Source: Apricaphanius iberus
Taxonomy: Eukaryota > Chordata > Actinopteri > Cyprinodontiformes > Aphaniidae
Length of the DNA: 64,000 nt
Direction of reading: 5' to 3'
Assembly: GCA_028564705.1 (NCBI GenBank)
Contig: JAPXFQ010001135.1
Span: 186,001-250,000, forward strand
The position numbers and the translations under genes were made by a program. The notes beneath the pieces are model-generated. The model worked only from the letters and a program-made list of their open reading frames with translations. It searched no databases and was not told the DNA's origin. Positions 24,058 through 34,548 of the stretch are shown piece by piece. Each line of letters starts with the position of its first letter. Position 1 is the first letter of the stretch.

Positions 24058-24420
24058 CCTTAAAGGGGAATTCTGTTTTTTGTTTTTTTGTTTTCTTTAG
24101 CAAACTTTATGTTTTCTTACTTACCCTGAGAATTCTGGAGCCAGTCTGAGCCGTTCAGCAGTTTTCATATTCACTTCCTCCATCAGCGGACATCCGTAGA
24201 ACGGGAGTGCTCGGGGCAGGTCAAACTCTCCTTGTAATAAGGTTTAATCTGAATGTAATAATGTAATAATCATGGTAATAATAAGGTAATTATAATAGTA
24301 ATATAGAAATAAGGTAATGCGTAATTGTATGTAACAATAAGTGAGTAATAATAGGTATTAATATAATAATAAGTAATAGTAAGGTAATAATAATGTAATA
24401 AGGTTTAATCCGTCCTGCTC
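24058..24420 (+). repeat. dispersed repeat Z, copy 1, with internal microsatellite expansion
   Basis: The segment from ttaaaggggaattctgtttt to ccttgtaataaggtttaatc matches 48640-48838 in order, with shared words cagtctgagc/cagtttgagc, ctgttcagcagt, catccgtagaacg/catctgtagaacg and gtgctcggggcagg/gtgcttggggcag. At 24232-24415 copy 1 carries a degenerate GTAATAATAAGG-like expansion bracketed by two aataaggtttaatc words. Copy 2 has only one such word. The family is unknown. Confidence 0.7.
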
Positions 24421-24724
24421 ACTCCCGTATAATCATTGACTGCAGCTGTCTCCAATCTCTCACACTTGAGTCCTCCTTCCCTTCTGTCTACTGAAACCTT
24501 TTACCTCCTCTCACTATCTGTCGGACCATTGTCATTGAAGTGAATCCTGACAATTTTGCGCTGCTGTGTCTCACTCTGTCATTCTCCCTTCTGCTCATTC
24601 CTTTCAGGCTGGTGTCCTGTTTTGTCATGCCTGCTATCTTTATCATCATTAAATAAACAACCTTGCACCATTACCCACATCTGCGTGTAGATCCATGCAA
24701 CATTCAGAGACACACTCCTGACAC
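24421..24724. other. unassigned sequence
   Basis: No gene or recognised repeat was seen. Confidence 0.4.
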
Positions 24725-24925
24725 ATCCATTTTCTTCTGCTTATCCTGGGTCTGGTCACAGGGGCAGCAGTTTAAGCAGAGAGACCCAGACTTTGTGCTT
24801 CCCAGGCAGGGGGCCAGCTCTTTCAGGGGAATCGTGAAATGCTCTGAGGCCAGCCATGAAGCATAGTCCATCCCGCGTGTCTCGGTCTTCATCTGGGTCT
24901 CCTCCCAGAACACCTCACCAGGGAT
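24725..24925 (+). repeat. RTE-type (Rex3/Expander-like) LINE tail repeat
   Basis: The words catccattttcttctgctta, gggtctggtcacaggggcag, cagtttaagcagagagaccc and agaacacctcaccaggga follow a very common teleost repeat that I associate with RTE LINEs. A 67-codon frame across it is fortuitous. Confidence 0.6.
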
Positions 24926-26984
24926 TTAGACTATTGAATTTAAATTAAATATTAATTTTGCTCTTAATTGAGTGCATTTACTAATGATATGACGATATGA
25001 AGGTGGTCAGAGTTGGAAAAAAAAAAGTGTGAAGTCTGAGGTCCCCCTGACCTCACCTGCTACTGGTTGTTTCCCAGCAGAGAGATAAGAAACACAAAAA
25101 CACACCAGATAACCATCAGTGTCTCCGCTATCTTTCCTCAAAGAGGCTGAAGGCCCACATTGCCTATAATTGGATTTGATTTGGACTCCCAGCATCAGTT
25201 AGGGAGATTAAGGGCAAGCAAAAAAATCCTTGCGATTCCCTTTCATCCAGATGACAAGCAAGGCCTAACGGATCCTGAAAAGAATATTTGTGACGGAAAC
25301 CTTCGTCGCATCTTCTGGCACAGCGGGAAGTGACAGTCTTGCTGAACAATGAAGGTGTGCGATTAAAAATGTAGATCATTACAGCTTTCTTTTAAAACTC
25401 TGTCTGATCCTTTTTTCTAATCAGAGTTAAAAGTGCCGCTGTTTATCTGGTTGAGAAACTCAACAACTTCATAATGTTTATGCCAACTGAAAGTATTCAA
25501 AAGTTCTGCACATACAGAAACAGGATCCGGCCAACAAAAGGCTCTGCGTCAAAATAACAGAAGACTTAACTTATTTTACTTCCTCTGCATTGCCTGTGGG
25601 AAGAGGGTGGTTCTGTTCTGGCCTGATAAGTCATCTATTTAAATGGATCATCATTCTCACAGGTATCTAAATAAATAAAAAAACACACCATATTCCTCTC
25701 GCTTTTATTTCCACTCTTTTGAACAACAAGCAAAGCTTTCAGTAGATTAAATATCAGCATCAATAGACTTCCCCACGCTCTGGTGTCGTATTCTCTCTAC
25801 CCCATGCCAAAAGACTAATATTAGTATCTCCAGAAAATAATCTCTCTTTATTTTGCAAGTTCCCTGCTAAGGCATTCACATTTATCAGAGGATTTAAATG
25901 CGGATGAAATAGTATATAAGCTGGATCCCCTCAGGAGAGGTTCTCATTCTCTTGTATTCTTTCAGATGAGGAGAGAAAAAGAGAGGGAGCAACGCTGCAC
26001 CTTGGCGGAGAAAAAGGGAGGAGGAGGATGCCGAGGAGGAGGAGGAATTAATTTTTCCCCTCTGGGAGAAACACATGCTGGATCTCGAGAGTTGGAGGGG
26101 AATCTTCCCATCTTGCTCTGATTGGCATTAAGAGGGTGGGGGGGCGGAAGGAACGAGAGGGAAAGAGATGCCACGGTTGTTACTAATGATTTATTGTCTG
26201 AAACGTGAACGGCGTTCTGTGGGTGCTCGTCGTTCAAGATGCTCAGCAGATCTTTTTTTTTTCTGTTTTTAATCTCTATGAGCTTCATTTTAGCTCAGAC
26301 AAATTCATTATCAGCGAGCCAAAGGAAAAGATGCACAAATATTTTCTCTTTCATCTGGACTTGATAGATACAATTAAAGTTTTGAAAAAAGTTCCCTCAG
26401 TCATGACCCCAAGGTCAAATTTCGTTCAATCAACAACTTTAACTTCAAATTAATAATTCAGTCATTTAAAGTGACTCATTTTTTCAGTCTGATAAATATT
26501 AAATTGATTTACCAGCTAATTAAATTAAATAGGCTACCAAGAAAAACATAATTGTCATTTAGTACTAATCTCTGACTAATTGCTGAATAAGAATAAATGT
26601 AGTTGGCATAGAAGAAATGTGAAATTTAATATAGAGTGCAAAAGAAATATACATGTGCAGGTTTATGAGTCACATATATCTTGTATTTCTGTGATATTTT
26701 TTATAGGTTGCCTAACATCCTGCTAAACAGTCATATATTCCTCTACACTTTGAGTCAAAAGTTTATATTTATACCAACTGTCTATGCAAATACCACAAAT
26801 ATTTACTTTCAGTTCATTATTTAGTTTAAAAAAAGTGCCAGGTGGGGGCAGGCTGTAAATGACTCAATTAGGATTAGGCAAAGTTGAATTAGGGGCTCTC
26901 CTGATACCAGTCCTGCTTTAATACATTGTGTAAACATATTTAGTAGGGGTGAAGTCAGGCATCTGAGAAGACTTCTTTAGAAGC
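24926..26984. other. unassigned; GGA/GAG-rich patch 25960-26170
   Basis: The purine-rich patch 25960-26170 (ggaggaggaggat and similar) is simple-sequence-like. No gene was seen. Confidence 0.4.
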
Positions 26985-27700
26985 TGTTAGAGCAACAATC
27001 TGTTTCTTGAAGCTACCCCATAAGTTCCAAGTAATTAACAAGTATGTTCTTGAAAGGCAGCTCATAATTTCTAGAAATTTGCAACTCGCATTCTAGGAAA
27101 GTAATGTGCAAATTCTGGGAATGCTCCCTTTAAGCTTTGAGTCTCAGGGTTTTTAAAAATCACTCTAAAGAATTCTAAGCTGTGAGAGAATATCCACACA
27201 TGAGCATTAGAACAGTGCAGAGAGTATTTAGACAGTGACGGGTTACAATTCCCTTCATAATTCAGTTTGTTTCCCGAAAGTAATTTTTATGTTCCAAGAT
27301 GCCAACCAGTGACTTCCAGTTTAGGAACTAAAAGCTTTTAGCAAGGGAACCTTTAAGTTCCAGGAAAATGTCCCATAAGCTCTATAAGTATCAAGTAGGT
27401 TTGATAAAAGCACCCTTTAAATTAAAGGTAAGCACTTTTTGAGATCCAGAAAGTAATTTGTAAGGCCCCTGTTAAAGAAAAAAAAGGAAACCCTGTAAGT
27501 TCCAGAAAAGTACTCTGGATTATATTTAGAAAAGTAACTTCGATGTTCCATATAAACCTATAAGTTTTATAGAAAGCTACCTACAGCATACTGAATTTTC
27601 TAGGAAAGTAACTTCCAAAGAAGTACCCTGGATGTTCCAGGAGATTATCCTGTACGTTTTACAAAAGTATCCAGCATGTTGTAGGAATGTAGGGGCACAA
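26985..27700. repeat. degenerate minisatellite, AAGTTCCAGGAAAGTA-like unit
   Basis: Words of the form taagttccaggaaa, gtaagttccagaaaagta, gatgttccaggagatta and ctaggaaagtaacttcc recur every ~25-40 bp across about 700 bp, each followed by a variant of ccctg/ccctt. The units are too diverged for a clean period by eye. Confidence 0.6.
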
Positions 27701-30700
27701 TATGTATTGTTGTTGAAATTCTTTTAAATGTACAGTATGTTTGATCACCTAGAAGAGCATATTCTGTGTTTTGTTTGATTCATTAATAACTGTCGAAGCA
27801 GAAAGGAGACCTTAACCTTAATTTTTCCTTTACTGAACTTCCAAAACTACAGTGTTTTTGGTAAAGCAAGTAAACTTTTAAATTATCAAAAAGGGGAAAA
27901 AGGTAAAGTAAAAACAAAGTGGGAGATTATTCTTGTAAGATCTGATCTTGCATGCTGCTACAAAAAAGAGATTTCAGTCGGCCAATCTTGGATAACTGCT
28001 TTCATCCACACCACAAGAGGGATCCGGGTTTAATCATGACAGGCAGAGAAAGAAAGTATAGTAGTGTTGCACCCACTGTTCTATATGTTTACCCAACAGC
28101 CACAGAAATAAGGCAATTAATGGCCAGACGTCTAGCCAGACACTGTCCCGTGTGTCGATGGGAAGACAGAAGGCTGCCGAGCTGCACACAGATCAGCCCG
28201 TATTGACTCAATCTATTGACAAATGAATATGGGGGCAAAGTCCTTCTGCGAGTTGTTGATTTAGGTGTCACAGTTCAGTCCCGTTAGTGCCAACACTCAC
28301 AGCAAATATCTCTTTCTTGATCTGACAGCAAGCTGTGAGTTCAAATATTCCTTTATTAAAGTATAATATATCAGGATTCTAACATAATGCAGCATGTTTC
28401 CACAGCTCTGTTTGTTGTAGGAGAACAGTAAACTGCCGGCAAACACCAAGTATGTCACGGAGAGCCATTAAAAATTCGGATATAATGACTCTGAATTCAA
28501 AATGGAAATGAATGCAACACAAAGTTTGCTTTCTGCAATATTATAGCCAAGTAGTACATTAAAAAGCAATTAAAACTAACTATTGCATTACAAGGAAATG
28601 AATTAACTTCCAACACATTGAAATGCATGTTTTCTCCAGAAGCATTGAGTAAATGAAACTCTTCATTAAGGATTAAAAAATAATAAAGAAAATTGGTCCC
28701 TACTATGAGCTTTTTCAGCATTCATTATTAGCTATATTTGTTTTAATGAGCTGTCTGAGATGAAATGAAGAAAAAAATAAATAAACACCATGAATTAGGC
28801 TTTAATGCTATGATAACTTGATCAAATTTCTAATTCATAATGGGATGGTGGGGGTTGTTGTGTGTGTTTAATGAAATCTTCAACAGCCAATTCCATTTCT
28901 CCAACTTTTCCATTTTATCCAAATATCCAGCAGGTGTTGGCTCCCAAGCAGAATTTGGGTAAATATTGATCCTGTAAATATGTGTGCTGTTCACACCATC
29001 CCTCCAAGCTTTTTTTGTCATGTTTTGTTCTGCAGAATCGCAGCCTCCTGACTGCCAGAGCAAAAGCTAGTTAGGAGAGGTATCATCTTCAGTTCGCAGC
29101 GAGCCTATTGCCATCTCCCACAAGGCCACTGTGGGAAGGGTACAACTGTTGCGAGTGGGTGGCACATCTGTTCCCTTAGACAGGCGAGCTCCCCTCCCTG
29201 GGGTCATCATGCGCCTTGGCTAGCGTTTCACGTGCATCACTAATAACCGCTCTGGTACCTTCGTTTAGCTGAAGACAAAGGGCCTTGACGGGTGCCACTC
29301 GCCTTCAGATCTGAGCCTCAAAATTTCTAATAGAAAGAGCATTAAGCATCATGTTTACCTTATTCTTCTGCTTCCATCCATCTGGTGCAATGTTCACATT
29401 TAACAGGTTAAGCATATTGGAGATATACAAGGCTGACATGGAATACATTTGTGGTGCGTGCAGCAGGTTCTCGATTGAAGCACCATATGCACTGTTATGT
29501 TGTATGTTGGAGCTGGCAGGTTTAGAGTTGCATGAGGGGAACATATGCAACAAAAGAATGAAGACAATTCACAGAATTAAAACTCTATCACTCTCTCAAA
29601 ACCCTGAAAAGTTTGTAAAAAGAATGTTTAAAATCGACGCTTAAATGTGTGGATCAAACTGAAAAGTATAAAGGAGGAGGAAAAGTAAAAAGGATTGAAG
29701 GAGGAGGACAGAGCGAGGGATATAATGTGTGTTTCAAATCCCTGTGAGGCGATAAGGATAGAACAGAGATGCGTAGACAGGTGAGTTCGAGCCGGGCGGT
29801 TTTTGTCCACGGGGCTGGTTCACCGGCACAAGTGATGGCTTGAGTAGCAGAGGGCGAGCAGAGAGCATGAAGGATGAAAGATGGAGCCTAATCCTCCACA
29901 TGTGGTGTCTTTCCCACCCCCCACCCCCTGTTTTTAAAAGGCAAAGCCAACTGGAGACATTCTTTGGACTGCAGGCCAGGGGCTCCAGGAAAGCACTGCC
30001 TCAAGCCAAAGCACATAGTGTGAAATGAGAAGCTAAAGCTTGAATGTGCTTTTGTTTATCAGAAAACTGCACTCTAAGTGGGATTGGCAATGGAGGGGCC
30101 CAAACTCCATAAGTCATATAGACTGGCTCAGGCCGAAGTGGGGATGGCACGCTGAGGCTTCAGGCTTGAAAAGGCAGCTCGTCAGTTAGCCACTTGGCAG
30201 TGTCTCTTCTGTCGTTGCTCTGCTTCCATAATCTCAGTTCCAGCACAAAGGCCAGTATCAAAGAGGTCAATCTAAAGTAAGGAAATTTGGTCGCGAGCTG
30301 TGCAAATAAATTTGAGGAAGCATTTCTTATCCACAGGTCTGGTCTGAGCATTGCAAAGAGAACTTAAGATATGAAACCTAAGCTGAGAGAATTGGGGACA
30401 GAGATTTCTGGGAGACAGGACAGAAGTAGGAAGCCAAAAACCGATCAGTTATAGAGATGGATTGTATGAGAAGACCCATGACCATGAGGCTGATGGCTTC
30501 AGAGTGGCTCAAAATAAGCAGAAAGTTATGAGGGAGCTTAACAGAGTTCTGAGGGAACTCTGGCTTCTGCTAATTAACTCTGAAGTCTGTAGAAGCCTTT
30601 AATTCTTCTCTCCCTGAACAAATAATTACTTACCCCAAAAATGTATAAAAAGAAAGAAAAATATAGTTTTTAAATTCTTTAAATGCCCCTACAGTGTTTA

Positions 30701-31869
30701 TTCTGTCACAAAATAAACAACCAAAGCTTTAGATTTCTCCTCACGGCCCTAACCTGTAAAACCACCTTTCTAAACACATAAAGCATAAGAGATAATTTTC
30801 ACTTTTTATTTTGAATTATAGAAAACTATTATAAATACGGATAACATTTACTTTAAAGTAACCCTTACCTATGGAAATTAAATTTGATCATATTTATAAT
30901 TACCAATAACTTTTTTGTTGAAATGATAAGTCTACTCAATTCTTACAGTTTTCTAGTCACACCCACATTTCAAACCGTTTTATACTACAGCCAATCAATG
31001 CATTCACCTCACAAATACACACATATTTATGTAGCTATACATTGAACCACTGGTATTCATGGGAGTCAGAGACCTCAATGAGCAAAAATAAATTAACACA
31101 ATGTCCACATACATACACCAGCCAAGTTGTAGAGCTTTTTGCTTGAAAGCTCAGTCTCACCTCATCAAAAAAGACAGTTCAATTTAAAGTTGCAGCACCA
31201 TTTAGCTAATTCTACAGATTTACATTTGTAATTAAAGGACATGAAAAACCTTTTCCAAACACCACCAAGAGGAAGTTAAGGTACCTGGACAAAACCAAAC
31301 TCCGTGTAGAAAGAGCCGAGGCTGGTTCTTAAACCTGCAACCTTCTTGCTGTATAAGAACACCTGCTAAGAACAGCACCGCCAGAAAAAATTGCATAGCT
31401 ATATCGAGACTTGAAAGCTGTCTCAATATATTCGTCATCATATGAAACCAGAGCTACACAACTTATAAACTGCAAGTGTCATTGCAAAATCATGTTGTCT
31501 TTCTCAATGACTTTTGCTTTCCGTTATGCCAACAACTGATTTAGATCTAAGCATCCAAGATCGGAAAGCTTAGGGTGAGAGTGGGGACAATATGATGATG
31601 AAAAAGTTATAAAGCAGAGAGGAAAATGTGGGCAAACAACGATTCTTGTCATAGCAATGTTGACCAACATTATTACAATGTTACTCTTTTCTAAATATGT
31701 GGAACCCTAAAAAAGCTCTGCTGCTTTAGGTAGAGGTATCTGAAAACAGATTATGTTTAAATGTTGTAGTAACATATCCATAGTTGAGAGTTTAGTCCAT
31801 CTAGACAAAAGGTATATGGTACTTTTTGGTCAGCAGCGGACTCAGCAATCAGTGTAGTGAATATTCTTC
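27701..31869. other. unassigned; candidate conserved blocks
   Basis: No exon, RNA gene or recognised element was seen. The blocks 28840-29060 and 29090-29300 are non-repetitive and less AT-rich than their surroundings and are weak conserved non-coding candidates. Confidence 0.3.
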
Positions 31870-32170
31870 TCTAACCAGCTGAAGCTGAAAATAGTTAAGG
31901 GTGACCAGAAAACTGACGACAGTGGCAGAACAAGGCCCACGTTGAATGTGTGTCCTGACCAGTAAGAGACTGGAATTCTATATGTGCGACTGTGCGTCCA
32001 GCATAGATTAAGAACCCTGCCGAGAGTTCAGGGAGAGGGGTGAAAGAATTACAATTGGTCATAGGCCCTCTTGATTCGGTCATTATGATGTGTGCTGTTT
32101 CTTTGAATAAAACCCTTCGCTGTTCAAACTAAAGCCGTGTCTCCAGATCATTAATCCCAGGTCATCACCC
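31870..32170 (+). repeat. possible solo LTR
   Basis: gaataaaacccttcgctgtt (32105-32125) combines a poly(A) signal with the C/T-rich R-U5 style of retroviral-type LTRs. It is followed about 40 bp on by atcccaggtcatca, which could be a CA terminus. The left edge is undefined and no target duplication was found. Confidence 0.3.
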
Positions 32171-32844
32171 AGGCATCTTAAATACGATCACCAGAACAGA
32201 ACAACAGTTCTTGCATCTGCAGCTTGAAACAGTTTCAAGTGTAGCTTCTAATTTAAGTGTAGCTCACCCAAAAAACAACCTTTTTTGGCGGATAAACTTA
32301 TAAATGAGTGTCTAATAATGATATATATATGTCTGGACATTATTGTTGGTATTTTCGTACATTTAAGGGTGGGTGATTTTGTAAAAGCCACTGACCAATC
32401 TGTATTTTGGAAAAAAAAATCAAATTCTCCTTATTCAGGCTCCCTCCCTAAGCCATGCCTCCTGAACTCAAGAACGCTCACAGCTTGTTCCTGAGGGTTT
32501 ATGCAGACTAATTGCTACATTTTGGTTTAGCGGTATTATAAAACCTCTTTTTTAATTTATTTATTTTTATTTCTGATTATGAATATACTTTGGAACAATT
32601 CATATCCAGAAGATGAATCTCTAAGATTTTTAAAAATTTGTTATCAGACAAAGATACAGGTAATGTATGAGAAAATTCTAGTGTTTTAATTACTAAACAA
32701 ACAAAAAATCAATACAAATAAACACAACATAATTACAAAATAAAATTTAAGTAGAACTCACACATTATGTAAATTCTTTATATTCTTTTTTTTAACTATT
32801 CTACTCAGTTGCACATTCTGTCACCGTTTTTAGATTTTTCATAT
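32171..32844. other. left flank of the copia insertion
   Basis: AT-rich and without a gene. With 42204-42877 it forms the pre-insertion locus, and wording on both sides (tccctccctaagccatgcc, aaagccacgcc) suggests an older, unidentified repeat. Confidence 0.35.
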
Positions 32845-32933
32845 TGTTGATATAAGTATGTCTGCTTGTAATCTGTGTATACCGAGAGCCACAAGGGGGG
32901 GGCGCTGTGGCGTTGAATAAGGACATCATGCCC

Positions 32934-32941
32934 ATATAAGG
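32934..32941 (+). promoter_or_regulatory. LTR TATA box
   Basis: atataagg lies about 25-30 bp upstream of the CT-rich stretch that probably holds the transcription start. The same word is at 42030-42037 in the 3' LTR. Confidence 0.6.
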
Positions 32942-33022
32942 GGAATTTTTTGTTTGCACACTCTCTCTCTCTCTCTGTGCTTGACTGCAGAGGAGCAAGA
33001 CGTGATCTGTTCAGCCTGTTAA

Positions 33023-33028
33023 AATAAA
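33023..33028 (+). promoter_or_regulatory. LTR poly(A) signal
   Basis: aataaa is about 90 bp downstream of the TATA box. The working copy is the equivalent in the 3' LTR at 42118-42123. Confidence 0.6.
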
Positions 33029-33108
33029 GGTGATGCCAACAAGTGGCTGTTAAAAGAAGTCGTCAGTCATCATTCCGCTGCAAGTAATCAGAAGTTAACC
33101 TGCTAACA

Positions 33109-33122
33109 GGTTATGGGCCCAC
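33109..33122 (+). promoter_or_regulatory. primer-binding site for initiator tRNA-Met (anticodon loop)
   Basis: ggttatgggcccac directly follows the LTR. Thirteen bases (ggttatgggccca) are the reverse complement of the anticodon stem-loop of eukaryotic initiator tRNA-Met (tgggcccataacc, anticodon CAT). Copia-type elements prime from such an internal half-tRNA rather than from a tRNA 3' end. Confidence 0.85.
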
Positions 33123-33251
33123 GTAACCGCAAGAATTCTGACGACAACGGACATGTGCTAGTATTAACGCACGAGGCAGAAGTTGTAGCTAGCTTAGCTG
33201 CGGTAAAGACCGAAGAAGCTAAACTGAGTTACGGACGGAAGTAAAAGAAAA

Positions 33252-34548
33252 ATGGCGAACAGGAGTAAGATCAAGTGGCCGACATTCGACGGGAGAGCCG
33301 AGGAGTATGAGCTCTGGGAAGAAAGGATGTTATGCTGCATGCACAGCATAGGGCTGAAGCAGACGATTCTGATAGAGCCAGCCGGACCTCTGTCTGCGGA
33401 CGAACAGGCGCAAGATGACAAGCTAAACGCTGATGCCTACTGCGCGCTGGCGCCGTTACTGGATAACACCAGCTTGGGCCTGATCTTCAGAGATACCAAA
33501 GAAAAAGGTAGAGAGAGTCTCCGAGTGTTGAGAGAACACTACATTGGCAAAGGTAGACCCCGAATTGTCTCCCTATATATTACACTCACCTCACTGAAGA
33601 AAGCGGACACAGAGACTGTGACTGAGTACATTGCTAGAGCGGAGCAAATTATCACAGCACTCAAGAGTGCGGGTGAGGCACCGAGTGAGGGATTGATGAT
33701 GGCCATGATTATGAGAGGACTACCAGAAAAATACAAGCCATTCACGCTGATGGTCACACATAGCTCTGCTGACATGAAGCTGGGAGAGTTCAAAGCCAAA
33801 TTAAGAAACTTTGAAGCTTCAGAAGATTTGGACCCCGTACCAGACGAGGCGGGAGAAAGAGTGCTAAAGGTTCGATCGACTCCAAAGAAGAAGAGCGGAC
33901 CTCCGACCGACCTGGCGTGCTGGCGATGCGGCGAAAGAGGCCAACGAAATGATGACTGCACAAAGAAAGTTTGGTGCAACTCCTGCAAAAGCACAAGTCA
34001 CAGTGACAAGGCGTGCAGGAAGACAGAACGCGGACGAAGCTCTCGGTGTGCACGTGCCCAAGATAATAGCTGTAAAGGCGGAAGGCATGGAGCAGGTTGT
34101 GGACGGGTCGACGCTGAAGGATCTGCGGAGAAAGGCGACTTCATGTTCAGGACGGAGATGAAAGATGCCAGTGGATCAGCGCAGCAGAGCCAGATTAAAG
34201 GCCTGGTCGTGGACACAGGTGCGTCGTCCCACATCCTGAATGACAGGAGCCGGTTCAGGACCTTCGACAACACCTTCAAGCCGGAGAGACACAGCATGGA
34301 GTTGGCAGACGGAAAGCGTACTTTCGGGTTGGCGCAAGCGAGGGGAGATGCACAAGTAAGTCTCGTTGACACCGATGGGCGATGGTGTAGAGTAACGCTG
34401 AAGAACGCCCTCTATATCCCCTCATTTCCACAAGAACTCTTCTCTGTGAAGTGCGCAACTACTAACGGTGCCAAGGTACACTTTAATGAAGGTAAAGATT
34501 TTCTTGAGACAATTGATGGTACAAAGTTTAACATTTGTGTTTTTAGAA
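33252..34548 (+). pseudogene. copia gag-pol, 5' part (gag, protease)
   Basis: The ATG at 33252 has a good context (aaaaATGG) and begins a 432-codon segment. Residues 1-220 are copia-type gag. C-x2-C-x4-Q-x4-C at residues 223-236 and C-x2-C-x4-H-x4-C at 242-255 form the nucleic-acid-binding region. The first knuckle has Gln where His is normal. DTGASS at about 321-326 is the aspartic protease active site, which in the family cleaves the polyprotein. The frame runs into the nested L2 at 34549 and ends at a stop 12 codons later. It resumes in register after the L2. No stop separates gag and pol, the usual single-frame copia plan. Confidence 0.9.

Larger units (their letters stand above)
32845..33108 (+). 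repeat. copia 5' LTR
   Basis: The LTR is 264 bp and bounded by TGTT...AACA. It matches 41940-42203 except for 8 versus 9 G near 32895, 6 versus 7 T near 32945, and a CA/CT length difference near 32957-32976. No base substitution was seen. It carries its own promoter and poly(A) signal. Confidence 0.97.

Noticed and set aside
26985..27700. CRISPR-like array
   Set aside because: The repeats are degenerate and irregularly spaced, and the context is vertebrate DNA full of fish transposons.
33539..34458. Several minus-strand frames of 60-151 codons
   Set aside because: They are shadows of copia gag-pol and have no domain of their own.
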